Source: Aldersonia sp. NBC_00410
GTDB lineage: Bacteria; Actinomycetota; Actinomycetes; Mycobacteriales; Mycobacteriaceae
NCBI RefSeq assembly: GCF_026342035.1
Contig: NZ_JAPENM010000015.1
Coordinates: forward strand, 1 to 64,000
Length of the DNA: 64,000 nt
Direction: 5' to 3'
How positions within the stretch are numbered: position 1 is the stretch's first letter; each line of letters begins with the position of its first letter. The notes under the pieces were generated by a model, which was not told the origin of the DNA, did no database searches, and saw only the letters and a program-made list of their open reading frames with translations. The translations under genes and the position numbers were made by a program. Positions 55,400 to 64,000 of this stretch are shown here, piece by piece.

Positions 55400-57754
55400 T
55401 TGCCCGAAGACGTCGCTGAGCAGGACGCATCGCGTTCGGCCCATCAAATCGACCACGAGCAGCAGTACGTGTCGACGCTTTACACGCGTCTGGACGCGAT
55501 GCGCGAGTACGCCAACACGCGGTTGAACAGGGTGCTGCTGGAAAGCGGCGGCACCCCGCAGGCACGCTCGGAACGCGAATCGTTCTCGCAGATGTACTCC
55601 GAGGACCTCGCCAAATATGACGCGGCCGAGAACGGGTTGTGCTTCGGCCGGATCGACCTCGACGACGAAACGCCGCGTTACGTCGGTCGCATCGGCATCC
55701 TCGACGAGGACAACGACTTCGATACGCTGCTGCTCGACTGGCGCGCACCGATGGCACGGCCGTTCTACTTGGCCACCACCGCCGCGCCCGACGGCGTCAC
55801 CCGGCGTCGGCACATTCGCACCCGCAGCCGGCGGGTGACCGCGGTGAACGACGAGTACCTCGACCTCGATACCGCACGGGCCGAGGGCGCGGTCACCGAC
55901 AGTGGTGGCGTCGGCGCCGAAAGCGCGCTGCTGGCCGCGCTGAACGCCGCCCGCACGGGCCACATGAACGACATTGTCGAAACAATTCAGAGCGAGCAGG
56001 ACACCATCATCCGGTCCGAGCACAAGAGTGTGCTCGTCGTCCAGGGTGGGCCCGGCACCGGTAAAACCGCCGTCGCACTGCATCGCGCCGCGTTCCTGCT
56101 CTACACCTACCGCCAGCAGCTCGCGAAGTCCGGTGTGCTGATCGTCGGGCCGAACAAGACGTTCCTCGACTACATCGGCCAGGTGTTGCCCTCCCTCGGC
56201 GAGACCGGCGTGCTGCTGTCCACGATCGGCGACCTGTATCCCGGCGTGCGCGCCGAGCTGACCGACAGCCTGCGCGCGGGCGAGATCAAGGGCTCGCTGC
56301 GCATGCTCGACGTGCTCAAGAATGCGGTGCGGGACCTGCAGAAACTACCGGAGCAGGCACTCACCCTGACCTTCGACAGCTACACGGTGTCGATCGACCG
56401 CAAGATCGTCACGCGGGCCCGCGGCCGGGCCAGGTCGTCACGCCGGCCGCACAACCTCGCGCGGCCGATCTTCGTCTCCGCCGTGGTGGACGCGCTCACC
56501 GAGCAGGTTGTCGAGACGCTCGGCGCAAACGTCGTCGGCGGCACCAATCTGCTCAGCAAGGAGGACGTCGCCGATATCCGCGACGAGCTCCGCTCGGATC
56601 AGGGGGTGCAGCGCGTGATCGCCGGGCTGTGGCCGGAGCTCACGCCGCAGCAGGTGCTCACCGGATTGCTCACCTCACCGGACCGGCTGGCCGTGGCGGC
56701 CGCACAGTTCGACGCCGGGGAACGCGCCGCGTTGCTTCGCGAGCCCGATGCGCGCGCGTTCAGCCCCGCCGATGCCCCGCTGCTCGACGAGCTGGCCGAA
56801 TTGCTGGGCGTCGACGACGCCGCCGATCGGGAACGGGCCCGCCGTCGCTGGCGCGCCCAGATCGAGGATGCGCAGGGCGCGCTCGATATCCTCACCGGGT
56901 CCGCGCCGCAGGACATCGAGGACGACCTCGATCCCGAGATCCTGATGGCCTACGACCTGATCGACGCGAGCCAGCTCGCCGAACGCCAGGACGTTCGAAA
57001 CCAGCAGACAACGGCGGAACGCGCGGCCGGCGATCGCACCTGGACCTACGGGCACGTCATCGTGGATGAGGCACAGGAACTTTCCGAAATGGCGTGGCGA
57101 ATGGTGATGCGCCGCATCCCGAATCGCTGGGTGACCGCCGTCGGTGACGTTGCCCAAACCGGTGACCCGGCCGGGGCGTCGTCCTGGCAGGAGATCCTCG
57201 AGCCCTACGTCGCGCAGCGGTGGAAGCTGACCGAGTTGACGGTCAACTACCGCACGCCCGCCGAGATCATGGCAGTTGCGCACGACGTGCTGCGCGCGAT
57301 CGACCCGACCGCCACCGAACCCCGTTCGGTTCGCGAATCCGGCTGGGTGCCTTGGTCTCTCGCGGTACCGGCCGAAGAGCTGACGGCGGTCGTGGAGAAG
57401 TGCGTGGCCGGCGAGACCGGCCCTGGCACCACGGCGGTGATCGTGCCGCGGGAGTTCCTCGCGGAGGTGGAGCACCTGACATCCGACCGCGTGAAGGTCA
57501 GCACGGTTCGGGAGGTGAAGGGCCTGGAGTTCGATGCGGTGTTCATCGCCGAACCGCACCGGATCCTCGCGGAGTCGCCGCGCGGTATGAACGATCTCTA
57601 CGTCGCGCTCACCCGTGCGACCCAGCGCCTCGGCGTCGTGCACTCCGCACCGTTGCCCGAGGTGCTGCGGGGACTGGACGAGCGAAACGACGTCCCCGAG
57701 AACACCGACGAGCGAAGCGACCTACCGGAACCGCAGTTGCGCGTCGCCGGCTGA
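55400..57754 (+). CDS. HelR/HelD-type RNA polymerase recycling ATPase
   Basis: 784-residue superfamily 1 helicase-like ATPase that removes stalled RNA polymerase from DNA; HelR members give rifamycin tolerance in actinobacteria. N-terminal helical RNAP-contacting arm (about 1-80), Walker A GGPGTGKTA near 222, inserted PCh/HelD-specific region (about 300-540), Walker B VIVDEAQELS near 553, DVAQTGDPAGASSW near 585, and C-terminal motifs NYRTPAEI near 615 and DLYVALTRATQRL near 735. Start is TTG; TTG at 55400 is chosen with GAGGAG 6 nt upstream over TTG 55397. Whether it is helR or the related helD cannot be fixed by sequence reading alone. Confidence 0.88.
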   Translation: MPEDVAEQDASRSAHQIDHEQQYVSTLYTRLDAMREYANTRLNRVLLESGGTPQARSERESFSQMYSEDLAKYDAAENGLCFGRIDLDDETPRYVGRIGILDEDNDFDTLLLDWRAPMARPFYLATTAAPDGVTRRRHIRTRSRRVTAVNDEYLDLDTARAEGAVTDSGGVGAESALLAALNAARTGHMNDIVETIQSEQDTIIRSEHKSVLVVQGGPGTGKTAVALHRAAFLLYTYRQQLAKSGVLIVGPNKTFLDYIGQVLPSLGETGVLLSTIGDLYPGVRAELTDSLRAGEIKGSLRMLDVLKNAVRDLQKLPEQALTLTFDSYTVSIDRKIVTRARGRARSSRRPHNLARPIFVSAVVDALTEQVVETLGANVVGGTNLLSKEDVADIRDELRSDQGVQRVIAGLWPELTPQQVLTGLLTSPDRLAVAAAQFDAGERAALLREPDARAFSPADAPLLDELAELLGVDDAADRERARRRWRAQIEDAQGALDILTGSAPQDIEDDLDPEILMAYDLIDASQLAERQDVRNQQTTAERAAGDRTWTYGHVIVDEAQELSEMAWRMVMRRIPNRWVTAVGDVAQTGDPAGASSWQEILEPYVAQRWKLTELTVNYRTPAEIMAVAHDVLRAIDPTATEPRSVRESGWVPWSLAVPAEELTAVVEKCVAGETGPGTTAVIVPREFLAEVEHLTSDRVKVSTVREVKGLEFDAVFIAEPHRILAESPRGMNDLYVALTRATQRLGVVHSAPLPEVLRGLDERNDVPENTDERSDLPEPQLRVAG

Positions 57755-57770
57755 CGCCGCATTCAGAACC

Positions 57771-57798
57771 GGCCGGCGACGTCTGGACGTCGCCGGCC
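57771..57798. terminator. Bidirectional terminator hairpin between helR-like gene and usp
   Basis: GGCCGGCGACGT-CTGG-ACGTCGCCGGCC, 12-bp perfect stem and 4-nt loop, centred between two convergent stops. Confidence 0.7.
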
Positions 57799-57813
57799 GA
57801 TCGCGAATCTCGA

Positions 57814-58263
57814 CTAGACCGTGTGCACGATCAGGACGTCGACTCTCGCCTTGCGCGCGGCGTCCAAGGGCACCGATCCGAGCAGCCGTCCGGCGAGCGA
57901 GTTCAGCCCCTTGTTGCCGATGACGAGCAGGTCACCGTCGACCTCCTGAAGCAGCGCCAGCAGCGAGTCGACCGGAGCGCCGACGATTGGCCGCTCGACG
58001 ATGTTCGTCGCCCCGACCGCTTTCGCCCGCTCGCGCGCCGTGCGCAGGATCTCGTCCGTCGGCGCCGAGCCGTGCACCTGGTACGCCTCGTCCTTCAGGA
58101 CGTCCGCTGCCGAGCCGAGGTCACGCTCATCGGTCGGGTAGTACGCACAGGCGATGACGAGTCGCGCCGATTCGTCGCGCGACAGCCCAGCGGCCTTCTC
58201 CACGGCCTTGTACGACGAATTGGATCCGTCCGTGCCAACGACAATGGTCCGGTACGCGCTCAT
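57814..58263 (-). CDS. Universal stress protein (Rv1636-like)
   Basis: 149-residue Usp domain with VVGTDGSNSS at the N-terminus and the nucleotide-binding motif VIGNKGLNSLAGRLLGSVP near 118. Position near uvrB fits the mycobacterial Rv1636, a cAMP-binding Usp. ATG at 58263 has GGAGGGA 7 nt upstream; the frame extends six codons further without support. Confidence 0.93.
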   Translation of the reverse strand: MSAYRTIVVGTDGSNSSYKAVEKAAGLSRDESARLVIACAYYPTDERDLGSAADVLKDEAYQVHGSAPTDEILRTARERAKAVGATNIVERPIVGAPVDSLLALLQEVDGDLLVIGNKGLNSLAGRLLGSVPLDAARKARVDVLIVHTV

Positions 58264-58586
58264 AAACGATCCCTCCCACACGTTCGACGGTCGACGCCAC
58301 GGGCGTCCACCGGGACCGACGCCGCTCGGCGCCGGTCGGTAACTCGCTGTCGGTCTTGCTGAACACTATCGGGCGCCAAGCCCGCCGAGGCGGATTTGGG
58401 ACGCAACGCATAATGCCTCAGTGCTTGTGGGGCGCTCCGCAGGCTCCACGCCGTTGCTTGTGGGGCGCTCCGCAGGCTCCACGCCGTTGCTTGTGGGGCG
58501 CTCCGCAGCTCCACGCCGTTGCTTGTGGGGCGCTCCGCAGGCTCCACGCCGTTGCTTGTGGGGCGCTCCGCAGGCTCCGCCGGGCC
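58264..58586. other. Gap between usp and acyl-CoA synthetase genes
   Basis: About 320 bp. The left part is the usp promoter region; the right half is filled by a 33-bp minisatellite (58421-58578). No gene is supported. Confidence 0.5.
58421..58578. repeat. 33-bp minisatellite, five copies
   Basis: Tandem unit GTTGCTTGTGGGGCGCTCCG + CAGGCTCCACGCC repeated five times, the last copy partial and the third lacking one G. It begins right next to the acyl-CoA synthetase stop. No spacers, so it is not a CRISPR array. Each unit contains GGGGCGCTCCGC and may form hairpins that end transcription. Confidence 0.9.
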
Positions 58587-60122
58587 TTAGTTGGCTCCGA
58601 GCAGTTCCTCGCGCAACTTGCCCTTCACCAATTTGCCGGTCGGCGTGCGCGGCAACGTCTCGGCGAAGTGGAACTCCTTCGGCACCTTGTAGTGCGCGAT
58701 CCGCTCACGCGCGAACGCGCGCAGTTCCTCGGCGAGGTCGGTATCGGCGACCACGTCGGGCGCGACCTGCACCACCGCGACGACCCGCTCGCCCAGGTCC
58801 TCGTCGGGCATGCCGAGTACCGCGATGTCGAGCACCTTCGGGTGCAGGCTGAACAGATCCTCAACTTCCTGCGGGTAGATGTTCACCCCGCCGGAGATGA
58901 CCATGAAGGCCTTGCGATCGGTCAGGTAGAGGTACCCCTCCTCGTCGAGGTAGCCGAGATCGCCGACCGTCGTCCAGGTCTCGTGTTCGGGGTGGCGAGT
59001 GGCAGCGGACTTGGCCGCATCGTTGTGGTACTCGAAACCCTTGCCCTCGCGCTCGAAGTAGATCGTGCCGATCTCCCCCGCGGGAAGCTCGGCACCGTCG
59101 TCATCGCAGACCCGGATCACGCCGAGCAGTGCGGTGCCGACGCTGCCCGGGTGGGTGAGCCAGCGCTCGGAGTCGATGAAGGTCGCGCCGTTGGCTTCGG
59201 TGCTCGCGTAGTACTCGTTGATGATCGGGCCGAACCAGTCGATCATCCGCTGCTTGACCTCGACCGGACACGGCGCGGCCGCGTGCACGACGACCCGAAG
59301 CGAGCTGACGTCGTAGCTGTTGCGCACGTCTTCGGGCAGCTTCAGCATGCGGACGAACATCGTCGGCACCATCTGGGTGTGTGTGATTCGGTATTTGTCG
59401 ATCGCGGCGAGCGCGCGCTGTGCGTCGAAGTTCTCCATCATCACCAGCGTGCCGCCGAGCGCGTGCACAACGCCGCCGAAACGCAGCGGCGCCGCGTGGT
59501 ATACCGGCGCCGGCGAGAGGTATACCGAGTCGGTGTCGAAGCCGTACAGCCCGCCGAAGATCGTCACGTACGGGTAGCCCGGCTCGTCGACGGCGAATTC
59601 GGGCAGGGGGAGCTTGATCCCCTTGGGTCGACCCGTTGTTCCCGAGGAGTACAACAGGTCTTCGCCGTGCGGCTGTTCGGGCAGCGGCTCCGCCGAAGCG
59701 CCCGCGAGGGCGGCGCCGTAATCGCCGTAGCCGTCGACCGCACCGCCGAACGCGAGGCGGACCGAGGCGGCATCGACATCGGTCATCGCCTCGACGAGGG
59801 CACGCTTGGCCGCCGACACGACCAGCGCCCGGGCGCCACAGTCGGCCACGATGTAGGCAGCCTCTGCGGGGGCGAGATTGTGGTTCACCGCGGTGATGTA
59901 GAGGCCCGAACGCAGTGCGGCCCAATAAACTTCGTAAGTCTCGAGTCGGTTGTCCGACAGCAGCGCGACGACATCGCCCGTGCGCAGTCCCTGGTCGTGG
60001 AGATAGCGGGAGAGCCGAATGCTTCGCTCGTCGAGTTCGGCGTATGTCAACGTCGCGCCCGACCCCGCCATGATCATCGCCGGCTTGTCCGGAGTCTTCG
60101 CCGCCCAGGTTCCTGGATACAT
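58587..60122 (-). CDS. Acyl-CoA synthetase (FadD-like)
   Basis: 511-residue ANL-family ligase. P-loop YSSGTTGRPKGIK near 167, YASTEANG near 295, GDLGYLDEEGYLYLTDR near 385, and catalytic Lys in PRTPTGKLVKGKL near 498, all intact. AAGGAG upstream but 11 nt from the ATG. It activates fatty or aromatic acids; FadD4-like by general appearance. An AACCGAGCGTTCGTT palindrome-like sequence upstream resembles TetR-type operators. Confidence 0.9.
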   Translation of the reverse strand: MYPGTWAAKTPDKPAMIMAGSGATLTYAELDERSIRLSRYLHDQGLRTGDVVALLSDNRLETYEVYWAALRSGLYITAVNHNLAPAEAAYIVADCGARALVVSAAKRALVEAMTDVDAASVRLAFGGAVDGYGDYGAALAGASAEPLPEQPHGEDLLYSSGTTGRPKGIKLPLPEFAVDEPGYPYVTIFGGLYGFDTDSVYLSPAPVYHAAPLRFGGVVHALGGTLVMMENFDAQRALAAIDKYRITHTQMVPTMFVRMLKLPEDVRNSYDVSSLRVVVHAAAPCPVEVKQRMIDWFGPIINEYYASTEANGATFIDSERWLTHPGSVGTALLGVIRVCDDDGAELPAGEIGTIYFEREGKGFEYHNDAAKSAATRHPEHETWTTVGDLGYLDEEGYLYLTDRKAFMVISGGVNIYPQEVEDLFSLHPKVLDIAVLGMPDEDLGERVVAVVQVAPDVVADTDLAEELRAFARERIAHYKVPKEFHFAETLPRTPTGKLVKGKLREELLGAN

Positions 60123-60163
60123 GTGAGCCTCATCTCCTTTGCGAGTGCTCGCACACTACTACA

Positions 60164-60178
60164 GAACGAACGCTCGGT
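60164..60178 (-). promoter_or_regulatory. Possible TetR-type operator upstream of the acyl-CoA synthetase gene
   Basis: On the minus strand AACCGAGCGTTCGTTC, an imperfect palindrome of the AACxGA...TCGTT kind, sits about 45 bp before the ATG and touches the end of uvrB. TetR regulators of fatty-acid genes use similar sites. Confidence 0.3.
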
Positions 60179-62337
60179 TAACTGAGTCCCGCGGCATCCA
60201 TCCCGCGCAGTTCCTTCTTCAGGTCGGCGATCTCGTCACGCAGCCGACCGGCAAGCTCGAACTGCAGCTCACGCGCGGCATTCATCATCTGATCGGTGAG
60301 TTCCTTCACCAGATCGGCCAGCTCGGCGCGCGGCATCGACTTCAGGTCACGCCCCTCGTAGATGCCTGCGCTGACCGCGCGCCCCGGCTCGCCCTGCGCC
60401 CGCCGACCGCGGCTGGCATTGCGGCCTGAACCGCCGACCTCCACCTCGTCGGCTTCCCGGTAGACCTGGTCGAGGATGTCGGCGATCTTCTTGCGCAACG
60501 GCGTCGGGTCGATGCCGTTGGCTTCGTTGTAGGCAACCTGCTTTTCCCGACGCCGTTCGGTCTCGTCGATGGCGAACCGCATCGAGTCGGTCATCTTGTC
60601 GGCGTACATATGCACCTCGCCGGACACGTTGCGTGCCGCGCGGCCAATCGTCTGGATGAGGCTGGTGCTGCTGCGCAGGAAGCCTTCCTTGTCCGCGTCG
60701 AGAATCGCCACCAAGGAGACCTCGGGCAGGTCGAGGCCCTCACGCAGCAAGTTGATGCCGACGAGCACGTCGTACTCGCCGAGCCGAAGCTGACGCAGCA
60801 GCTCCACCCGGCGCAGGGTGTCGATCTCCGAATGCAGATAGCGCACCCGGATACCCAGGCCGAGCAGGTAGTCGGTGAGGTCCTCGGACATCTTCTTGGT
60901 CAGCGTGGTGACGAGTACCCGCTCGTCACGTTCGGCCCGTGCCCTGATCTCGTGCACGAGGTCGTCGATCTGCCCCTTAGTGGGTTTGACGACGACCTTC
61001 GGGTCGACCAACCCGGTCGGCCGGATCACCTGCTCGACGAATTCCCCACCGGCCTGGCCGAGTTCGTATCCCCCCGGCGTCGCGGACAGGTACACCGTCT
61101 GCCCGATCCGGTCGGCGAACTCCTCCCAGGTCAGCGGGCGGTTGTCGACCGCGCTCGGCAACCGGAACCCGAATTCCACGAGGTTGCGCTTGCGCGACAT
61201 GTCGCCCTCGTACATGCCACCGATCTGCGGCACGGTCACATGCGACTCGTCGATGACGAGGAGGAAATCGTCCGGGAAGTAGTCGATCAGCGTGGCGGGT
61301 GCCGAACCGGCCGGGCGGCCGTCGATATGCCGCGAATAGTTCTCGATACCGGAGCAGAAGCCGACCTGCCGGATCATTTCGAGGTCGTACTGCGTCCGCA
61401 TTCGCAGGCGCTGCGCCTCCAGCAACTTGCCGTGTTTTTCGAGATCGGCGAGCCGCTCCTCCAGCTCGGCCTCGATATCGCGGACCGCACGTTCCATCCG
61501 CTCCGGCCCCGCGACGTAGTGGGTGGCCGGGAAGATGCGGAGCATGTCGACCTGGCGGACCACCTCGCCGGTCAATGGATGGAGATAGTAGAGCGCCTCG
61601 ATCTCGTCGCCGAAGAACTCGATCCGGACCGCGAGTTCCTCGTAGGACGGAATGATCTCGACGGTGTCGCCACGCACCCGGAACGAGCCGCGCGTGAACG
61701 CCATGTCGTTGCGCGTGTACTGCACGTCGACGAGCAGCCGCAGTAACGCGTCACGATCCACCTCGGTGCCGACCTCGAGCTGCACCGAACGGTCGAGGTA
61801 GGACTGCGGGGTGCCGAGACCGTAAATGCAGGACACCGATGCGACCACGACGACATCGCGGCGGGACAGCAGATTGGACGTCGCGGAGTGCCGCAGCCGC
61901 TCCACATCGTCGTTGATCGAGCTGTCCTTCTCGATGTAGGTGTCGGTCTGCGCGATGTAGGCCTCGGGTTGGTAGTAGTCGTAATAGGAGACGAAGTACT
62001 CGACCGCGTTGTTGGGCAGCATCTCGCGAAGTTCGTTCGCCAGCTGCGCGGCGAGTGTCTTGTTCGGCGCCATCACCAGCGTTGGGCGCTGCACCCGTTC
62101 GATCAGCCAAGCCGTGGTGGCCGACTTGCCGGTGCCGGTGGCGCCCAGCAGGACGATGTCCTTCTCGCCGGCTTTGAGCCGCCGTTCGAGGGCGTCGATC
62201 GCGTCCGGCTGATCACCGGCCGGTTGATGCTCGCTGACCACCTCGAAGCGGGCGTCGGCCCGTTCGATGTCACCCACCGGGCGGAACTCCGAATGGGCGC
62301 GTGGGGCATCCGCCGGATACTCGGTCGCAAAAGCCAT
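60178..62337 (-). CDS. uvrB: Excinuclease ABC subunit B
   Basis: DNA helicase-like subunit that loads UvrC in nucleotide excision repair. About 719 residues: Walker [11 protein letters not shown] near 62, beta-hairpin region [12 protein letters not shown] near 115, [11 protein letters not shown] near 360, YLSATPG near 430, motif [17 protein letters not shown] ... QTIGRAARN near 525-570 and a C-terminal UVR domain. ATG at 62337 is preceded by TACCCT 6 nt upstream, so leaderless; MAFATE start as in mycobacteria. Confidence 0.97.
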   Translation of the reverse strand: MAFATEYPADAPRAHSEFRPVGDIERADARFEVVSEHQPAGDQPDAIDALERRLKAGEKDIVLLGATGTGKSATTAWLIERVQRPTLVMAPNKTLAAQLANELREMLPNNAVEYFVSYYDYYQPEAYIAQTDTYIEKDSSINDDVERLRHSATSNLLSRRDVVVVASVSCIYGLGTPQSYLDRSVQLEVGTEVDRDALLRLLVDVQYTRNDMAFTRGSFRVRGDTVEIIPSYEELAVRIEFFGDEIEALYYLHPLTGEVVRQVDMLRIFPATHYVAGPERMERAVRDIEAELEERLADLEKHGKLLEAQRLRMRTQYDLEMIRQVGFCSGIENYSRHIDGRPAGSAPATLIDYFPDDFLLVIDESHVTVPQIGGMYEGDMSRKRNLVEFGFRLPSAVDNRPLTWEEFADRIGQTVYLSATPGGYELGQAGGEFVEQVIRPTGLVDPKVVVKPTKGQIDDLVHEIRARAERDERVLVTTLTKKMSEDLTDYLLGLGIRVRYLHSEIDTLRRVELLRQLRLGEYDVLVGINLLREGLDLPEVSLVAILDADKEGFLRSSTSLIQTIGRAARNVSGEVHMYADKMTDSMRFAIDETERRREKQVAYNEANGIDPTPLRKKIADILDQVYREADEVEVGGSGRNASRGRRAQGEPGRAVSAGIYEGRDLKSMPRAELADLVKELTDQMMNAARELQFELAGRLRDEIADLKKELRGMDAAGLS

Positions 62338-62343
62338 GTCACC

Positions 62344-62395
62344 AGGGTAGGTTGCCGCACCGACATGCATCCGGTCGTCGTCGACCGGGTAGCTT
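62344..62395. promoter_or_regulatory. Divergent leaderless promoters uvrB / DUF402
   Basis: Minus-strand TACCCT (62344-62349) lies 6 nt before the uvrB ATG; plus-strand TAGCTT (62390-62395) lies 7 nt before the DUF402 ATG. No SOS box was found in this 65-bp gap. Confidence 0.5.
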
Positions 62396-62402
62396 GTCCG
62401 GC

Positions 62403-62924
62403 ATGACGCAGCGCCCGGCGGAATCCATTCACCGGCCCAAGATCGAAGTGTTCGACCTGGTCGCGATGACCAATACGGACCCCAAGGGATTCGTGCGCGA
62501 GGTCGAGGAGTACCGGGTCGAGTCGTGGGGCCTCTATATGGCGCGCAGCTCCAACCACGCCCAGTTTCACTACCTCGAGTCGTGGCTGCTGCCGTCGCTG
62601 GGACTGCGCGCGTCGATCTTTCATTTCACGCCGGGGCACGAGCGAGACCAGGACCACTACCTCGACGTGGGCATCTTCCGCCCCGGCGAACAACAGTGGA
62701 CCTCGGTTGACCACTACCTCGACATCGTGATCCGGACGGGCCGCGATGCCGAACTGGTCGACATCGACGAACTGCTCGACGCACGGGCCGCCGGTCTGCT
62801 CGACACCGCCGAAGCCACCACGGCCATCGAAATCGCGGTGGGCACGGTCGAGGCACTGGCCCGGTACGACTACGACCTCGGTGCGTGGCTCGCCGCACGC
62901 GGCATGCCGATCAGCTGGCGGTGA
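62403..62924 (+). CDS. DUF402 protein
   Basis: 173-residue protein of the DUF402/Ntdp-like beta-barrel family, as Rv1632c. Shows [24 protein letters not shown] near residue 20 and [29 protein letters not shown] near 105, where acidic residues bind metal and nucleotide in related nucleoside di/triphosphatases. 3' end overlaps coaE by 14 bp on the other strand. Confidence 0.88.
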   Translation: MTQRPAESIHRPKIEVFDLVAMTNTDPKGFVREVEEYRVESWGLYMARSSNHAQFHYLESWLLPSLGLRASIFHFTPGHERDQDHYLDVGIFRPGEQQWTSVDHYLDIVIRTGRDAELVDIDELLDARAAGLLDTAEATTAIEIAVGTVEALARYDYDLGAWLAARGMPISWR

Positions 62925-64000
62925 TGTCCCAGCCCGTGCGTCGCGCCCATTGCTCGCTGCGCTGGTAGGCGCCGTCGAACCACGGTGCGAGAGCCTGCGC
63001 GTATGCGACATCGGCGTCGGCGCGAGCGCGATGCTTCGCGACCTGGAAGTTGGCGCGTTCATCCGGTTGTGCGCGCAGCCAGTCGCGGATCAGCAGCGCG
63101 AACCGCTGGCCGGGCCAACCGTCGACCCGCAGATGAATCCGTGCGGGCCGCGCCGGGTCGGCGTTGCCGTGGACCCGCTCGACCCACAGCGCCGGGTCCG
63201 CCTCGCCGCCGATCGAGTACGCGGGCTTCGGCGCCTCCGCCGTCACCGACTCGATCCGCGGGAACCCTGACTCGGCAAGCGGATCGACGAGCGCATCGGC
63301 CGTGGCCAGATCGGCGACGCTGATCTGCACGTCGATCGCGTCGCGCGCGGTGACCCCCGGTACTGCGGTCGAACCGACGTGATCGATCCGGATCGCCGAG
63401 TCACCGCAGGTCAGCCGCAGCCGGTCGATCATCCGCTCGGCCTGTGCCGACCAGTTGTCGTCATGCGGCACAAGCACATTGTGGATAGGTGCGGCACGCC
63501 GTTCACGCACGTTGCGCTCGAACGGGACGAGGCGGTCGGTCCACAGTGCGGCGACTGCCTGTTCGATCGCATCCTTCGACCCGCTGTTGTCCAGCCAGAT
63601 GTCCGCGGCGGCACGACGCTGCTCGTCGGTCGCCTGCGCCGCGATGCGGGCCCGCGCGTCCTCCTCCGGGATATCGCGAAACGTGACGAGCCGACGGACC
63701 CGCTCCTCGACGTCCAGGCCCACGACAATCACCAGTTTGAACACCGGGCCCATACCGCCCTCGACGAGCAACGGAATGTCCTGCACCAGCACGGCGTCCG
63801 ACGGCGCCTGCTCGATCAGTTCCATGACCCGCGCACCGACCAGCGGGTGGGTGATCGAATTGAGCGTCCTGCGCGACTCGTCGTCACCAAACGCCTTGTT
63901 CGCCAACGCCTGCCGGTCGAGACTGTCGTCGTCGCGCAGGATGTCGGTGCCGAATGCCTCGACGAGGGCGGCCAGGCCAGGGGTGCCCGGTTCGACTACC
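62911..64000 (-). CDS. coaE: Dephospho-CoA kinase fused to GrpB domain (5' end outside window)
   Basis: Last step of coenzyme A synthesis. The visible C-terminal 363 codons contain the end of the kinase domain (ITHPLVGARV, VLVQDIPLLVE near window 63,770, FRDIPEEDARARIAAQ) and then a GrpB/UPF0157 nucleotidyltransferase-like domain of about 170 residues (HVGSTAVPGVTARDAIDVQI ...). The same fusion is found in mycobacterial CoaE (Rv1631). The P-loop and start lie beyond position 64000. Confidence 0.93.
   Translation of the reverse strand, partial: VVEPGTPGLAALVEAFGTDILRDDDSLDRQALANKAFGDDESRRTLNSITHPLVGARVMELIEQAPSDAVLVQDIPLLVEGGMGPVFKLVIVVGLDVEERVRRLVTFRDIPEEDARARIAAQATDEQRRAAADIWLDNSGSKDAIEQAVAALWTDRLVPFERNVRERRAAPIHNVLVPHDDNWSAQAERMIDRLRLTCGDSAIRIDHVGSTAVPGVTARDAIDVQISVADLATADALVDPLAESGFPRIESVTAEAPKPAYSIGGEADPALWVERVHGNADPARPARIHLRVDGWPGQRFALLIRDWLRAQPDERANFQVAKHRARADADVAYAQALAPWFDGAYQRSEQWARRTGWDITAS

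Noticed and set aside
53990-56083. 697-codon open frame on the minus strand with Ala-Ser-rich repeats
   Set aside because: Antisense of the antiporter end, DoxX repeat tail and start of the HelR-like gene; the repeats mirror the DoxX repeats.
58421-58578. CRISPR array
   Set aside because: Repeats are directly adjacent with no spacers and no cas genes nearby.
58356-60185. 609-codon open frame on the plus strand
   Set aside because: Runs through the minisatellite and antisense of an intact acyl-CoA synthetase.

Overview
The window is high-GC chromosomal DNA from an actinobacterium of the order Mycobacteriales, most likely a Nocardia/Rhodococcus/Gordonia-like genus. The core gene order matches, in reverse, the Mycobacterium tuberculosis Rv1631-Rv1689 segment as I remember it: tyrS, mpg, a Trm112-like gene, a hydrolase/acyl-CoA synthetase fusion, argH-G-R-F-D-B-J-C, pheT-pheS, tsnR-type methyltransferase, rplT-rpmI-infC, uvrA, a metallo-beta-lactamase-fold gene, a universal stress protein, uvrB, a DUF402 gene and a GrpB-fused coaE. 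GTG starts, 4-bp ATGA/GTGA gene overlaps and apparently leaderless genes (-10 box 6-7 nt before the start codon) are frequent.

Layout. 1-21.4 kb (all minus strand) holds housekeeping genes: tyrosyl-tRNA synthetase and DNA repair glycosylase, a lipid-type fusion enzyme, the complete arginine operon with an ARG box over a leaderless argC promoter, phenylalanyl-tRNA synthetase, and infC-rpmI-rplT-rRNA methyltransferase. infC appears to start at ATC and is preceded by a strong intrinsic terminator and a possible 9-codon upstream ORF. 21.5-31.9 kb is mixed: DUF1844 protein, malQ, an esterase-like hydrolase, a V8-type serine protease coupled to a transthyretin-like small protein, uvrA, alkane monooxygenase alkB and an MBL-fold hydrolase.

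31.9-50.6 kb is the main accessory region, a hexarate (D-glucarate/galactarate/talarate) utilisation cluster. It encodes an MFS hexarate transporter, a talarate/galactarate dehydratase, alpha-ketoglutarate-semialdehyde dehydrogenase, 5-dehydro-4-deoxyglucarate dehydratase, a GlucD-family paralogue, a LysR regulator, a UspA protein, two D-2-hydroxyacid dehydrogenases, a complete Dpp/Opp-type ABC transporter with a TSUP permease, and canonical D-glucarate dehydratase gudD. Together the enzymes give a full route from hexarate to 2-oxoglutarate. Five promoters in this cluster carry the same element: a 9-bp half-site, 10 nt, TTGGAC, 2 nt, an inverted 9-bp half-site, with a TAGCGT-like -10 box 18-19 nt after TTGGAC. 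This looks like a private regulon operator and is the most interesting signal in the window.

50.7-57.8 kb contains a DoxX-like membrane protein, an HNH endonuclease and a MazG/PRA-PH-like protein that diverge from an 18-bp intergenic gap, a CPA1 Na+/H+ antiporter, a DoxX protein with a long 11-residue-repeat tail, and a HelR/HelD-type RNA polymerase-recycling ATPase. 57.8-64 kb returns to the conserved core (UspA, acyl-CoA synthetase with a 33-bp minisatellite at its 3' side, uvrB, DUF402, coaE cut by the window end). Relative to the M. tuberculosis order, about 26 kb (31.9-57.8 kb) sits between the Rv1637c-like and Rv1636-like genes. No tRNA, rRNA, insertion sequence, prophage or CRISPR array was seen.
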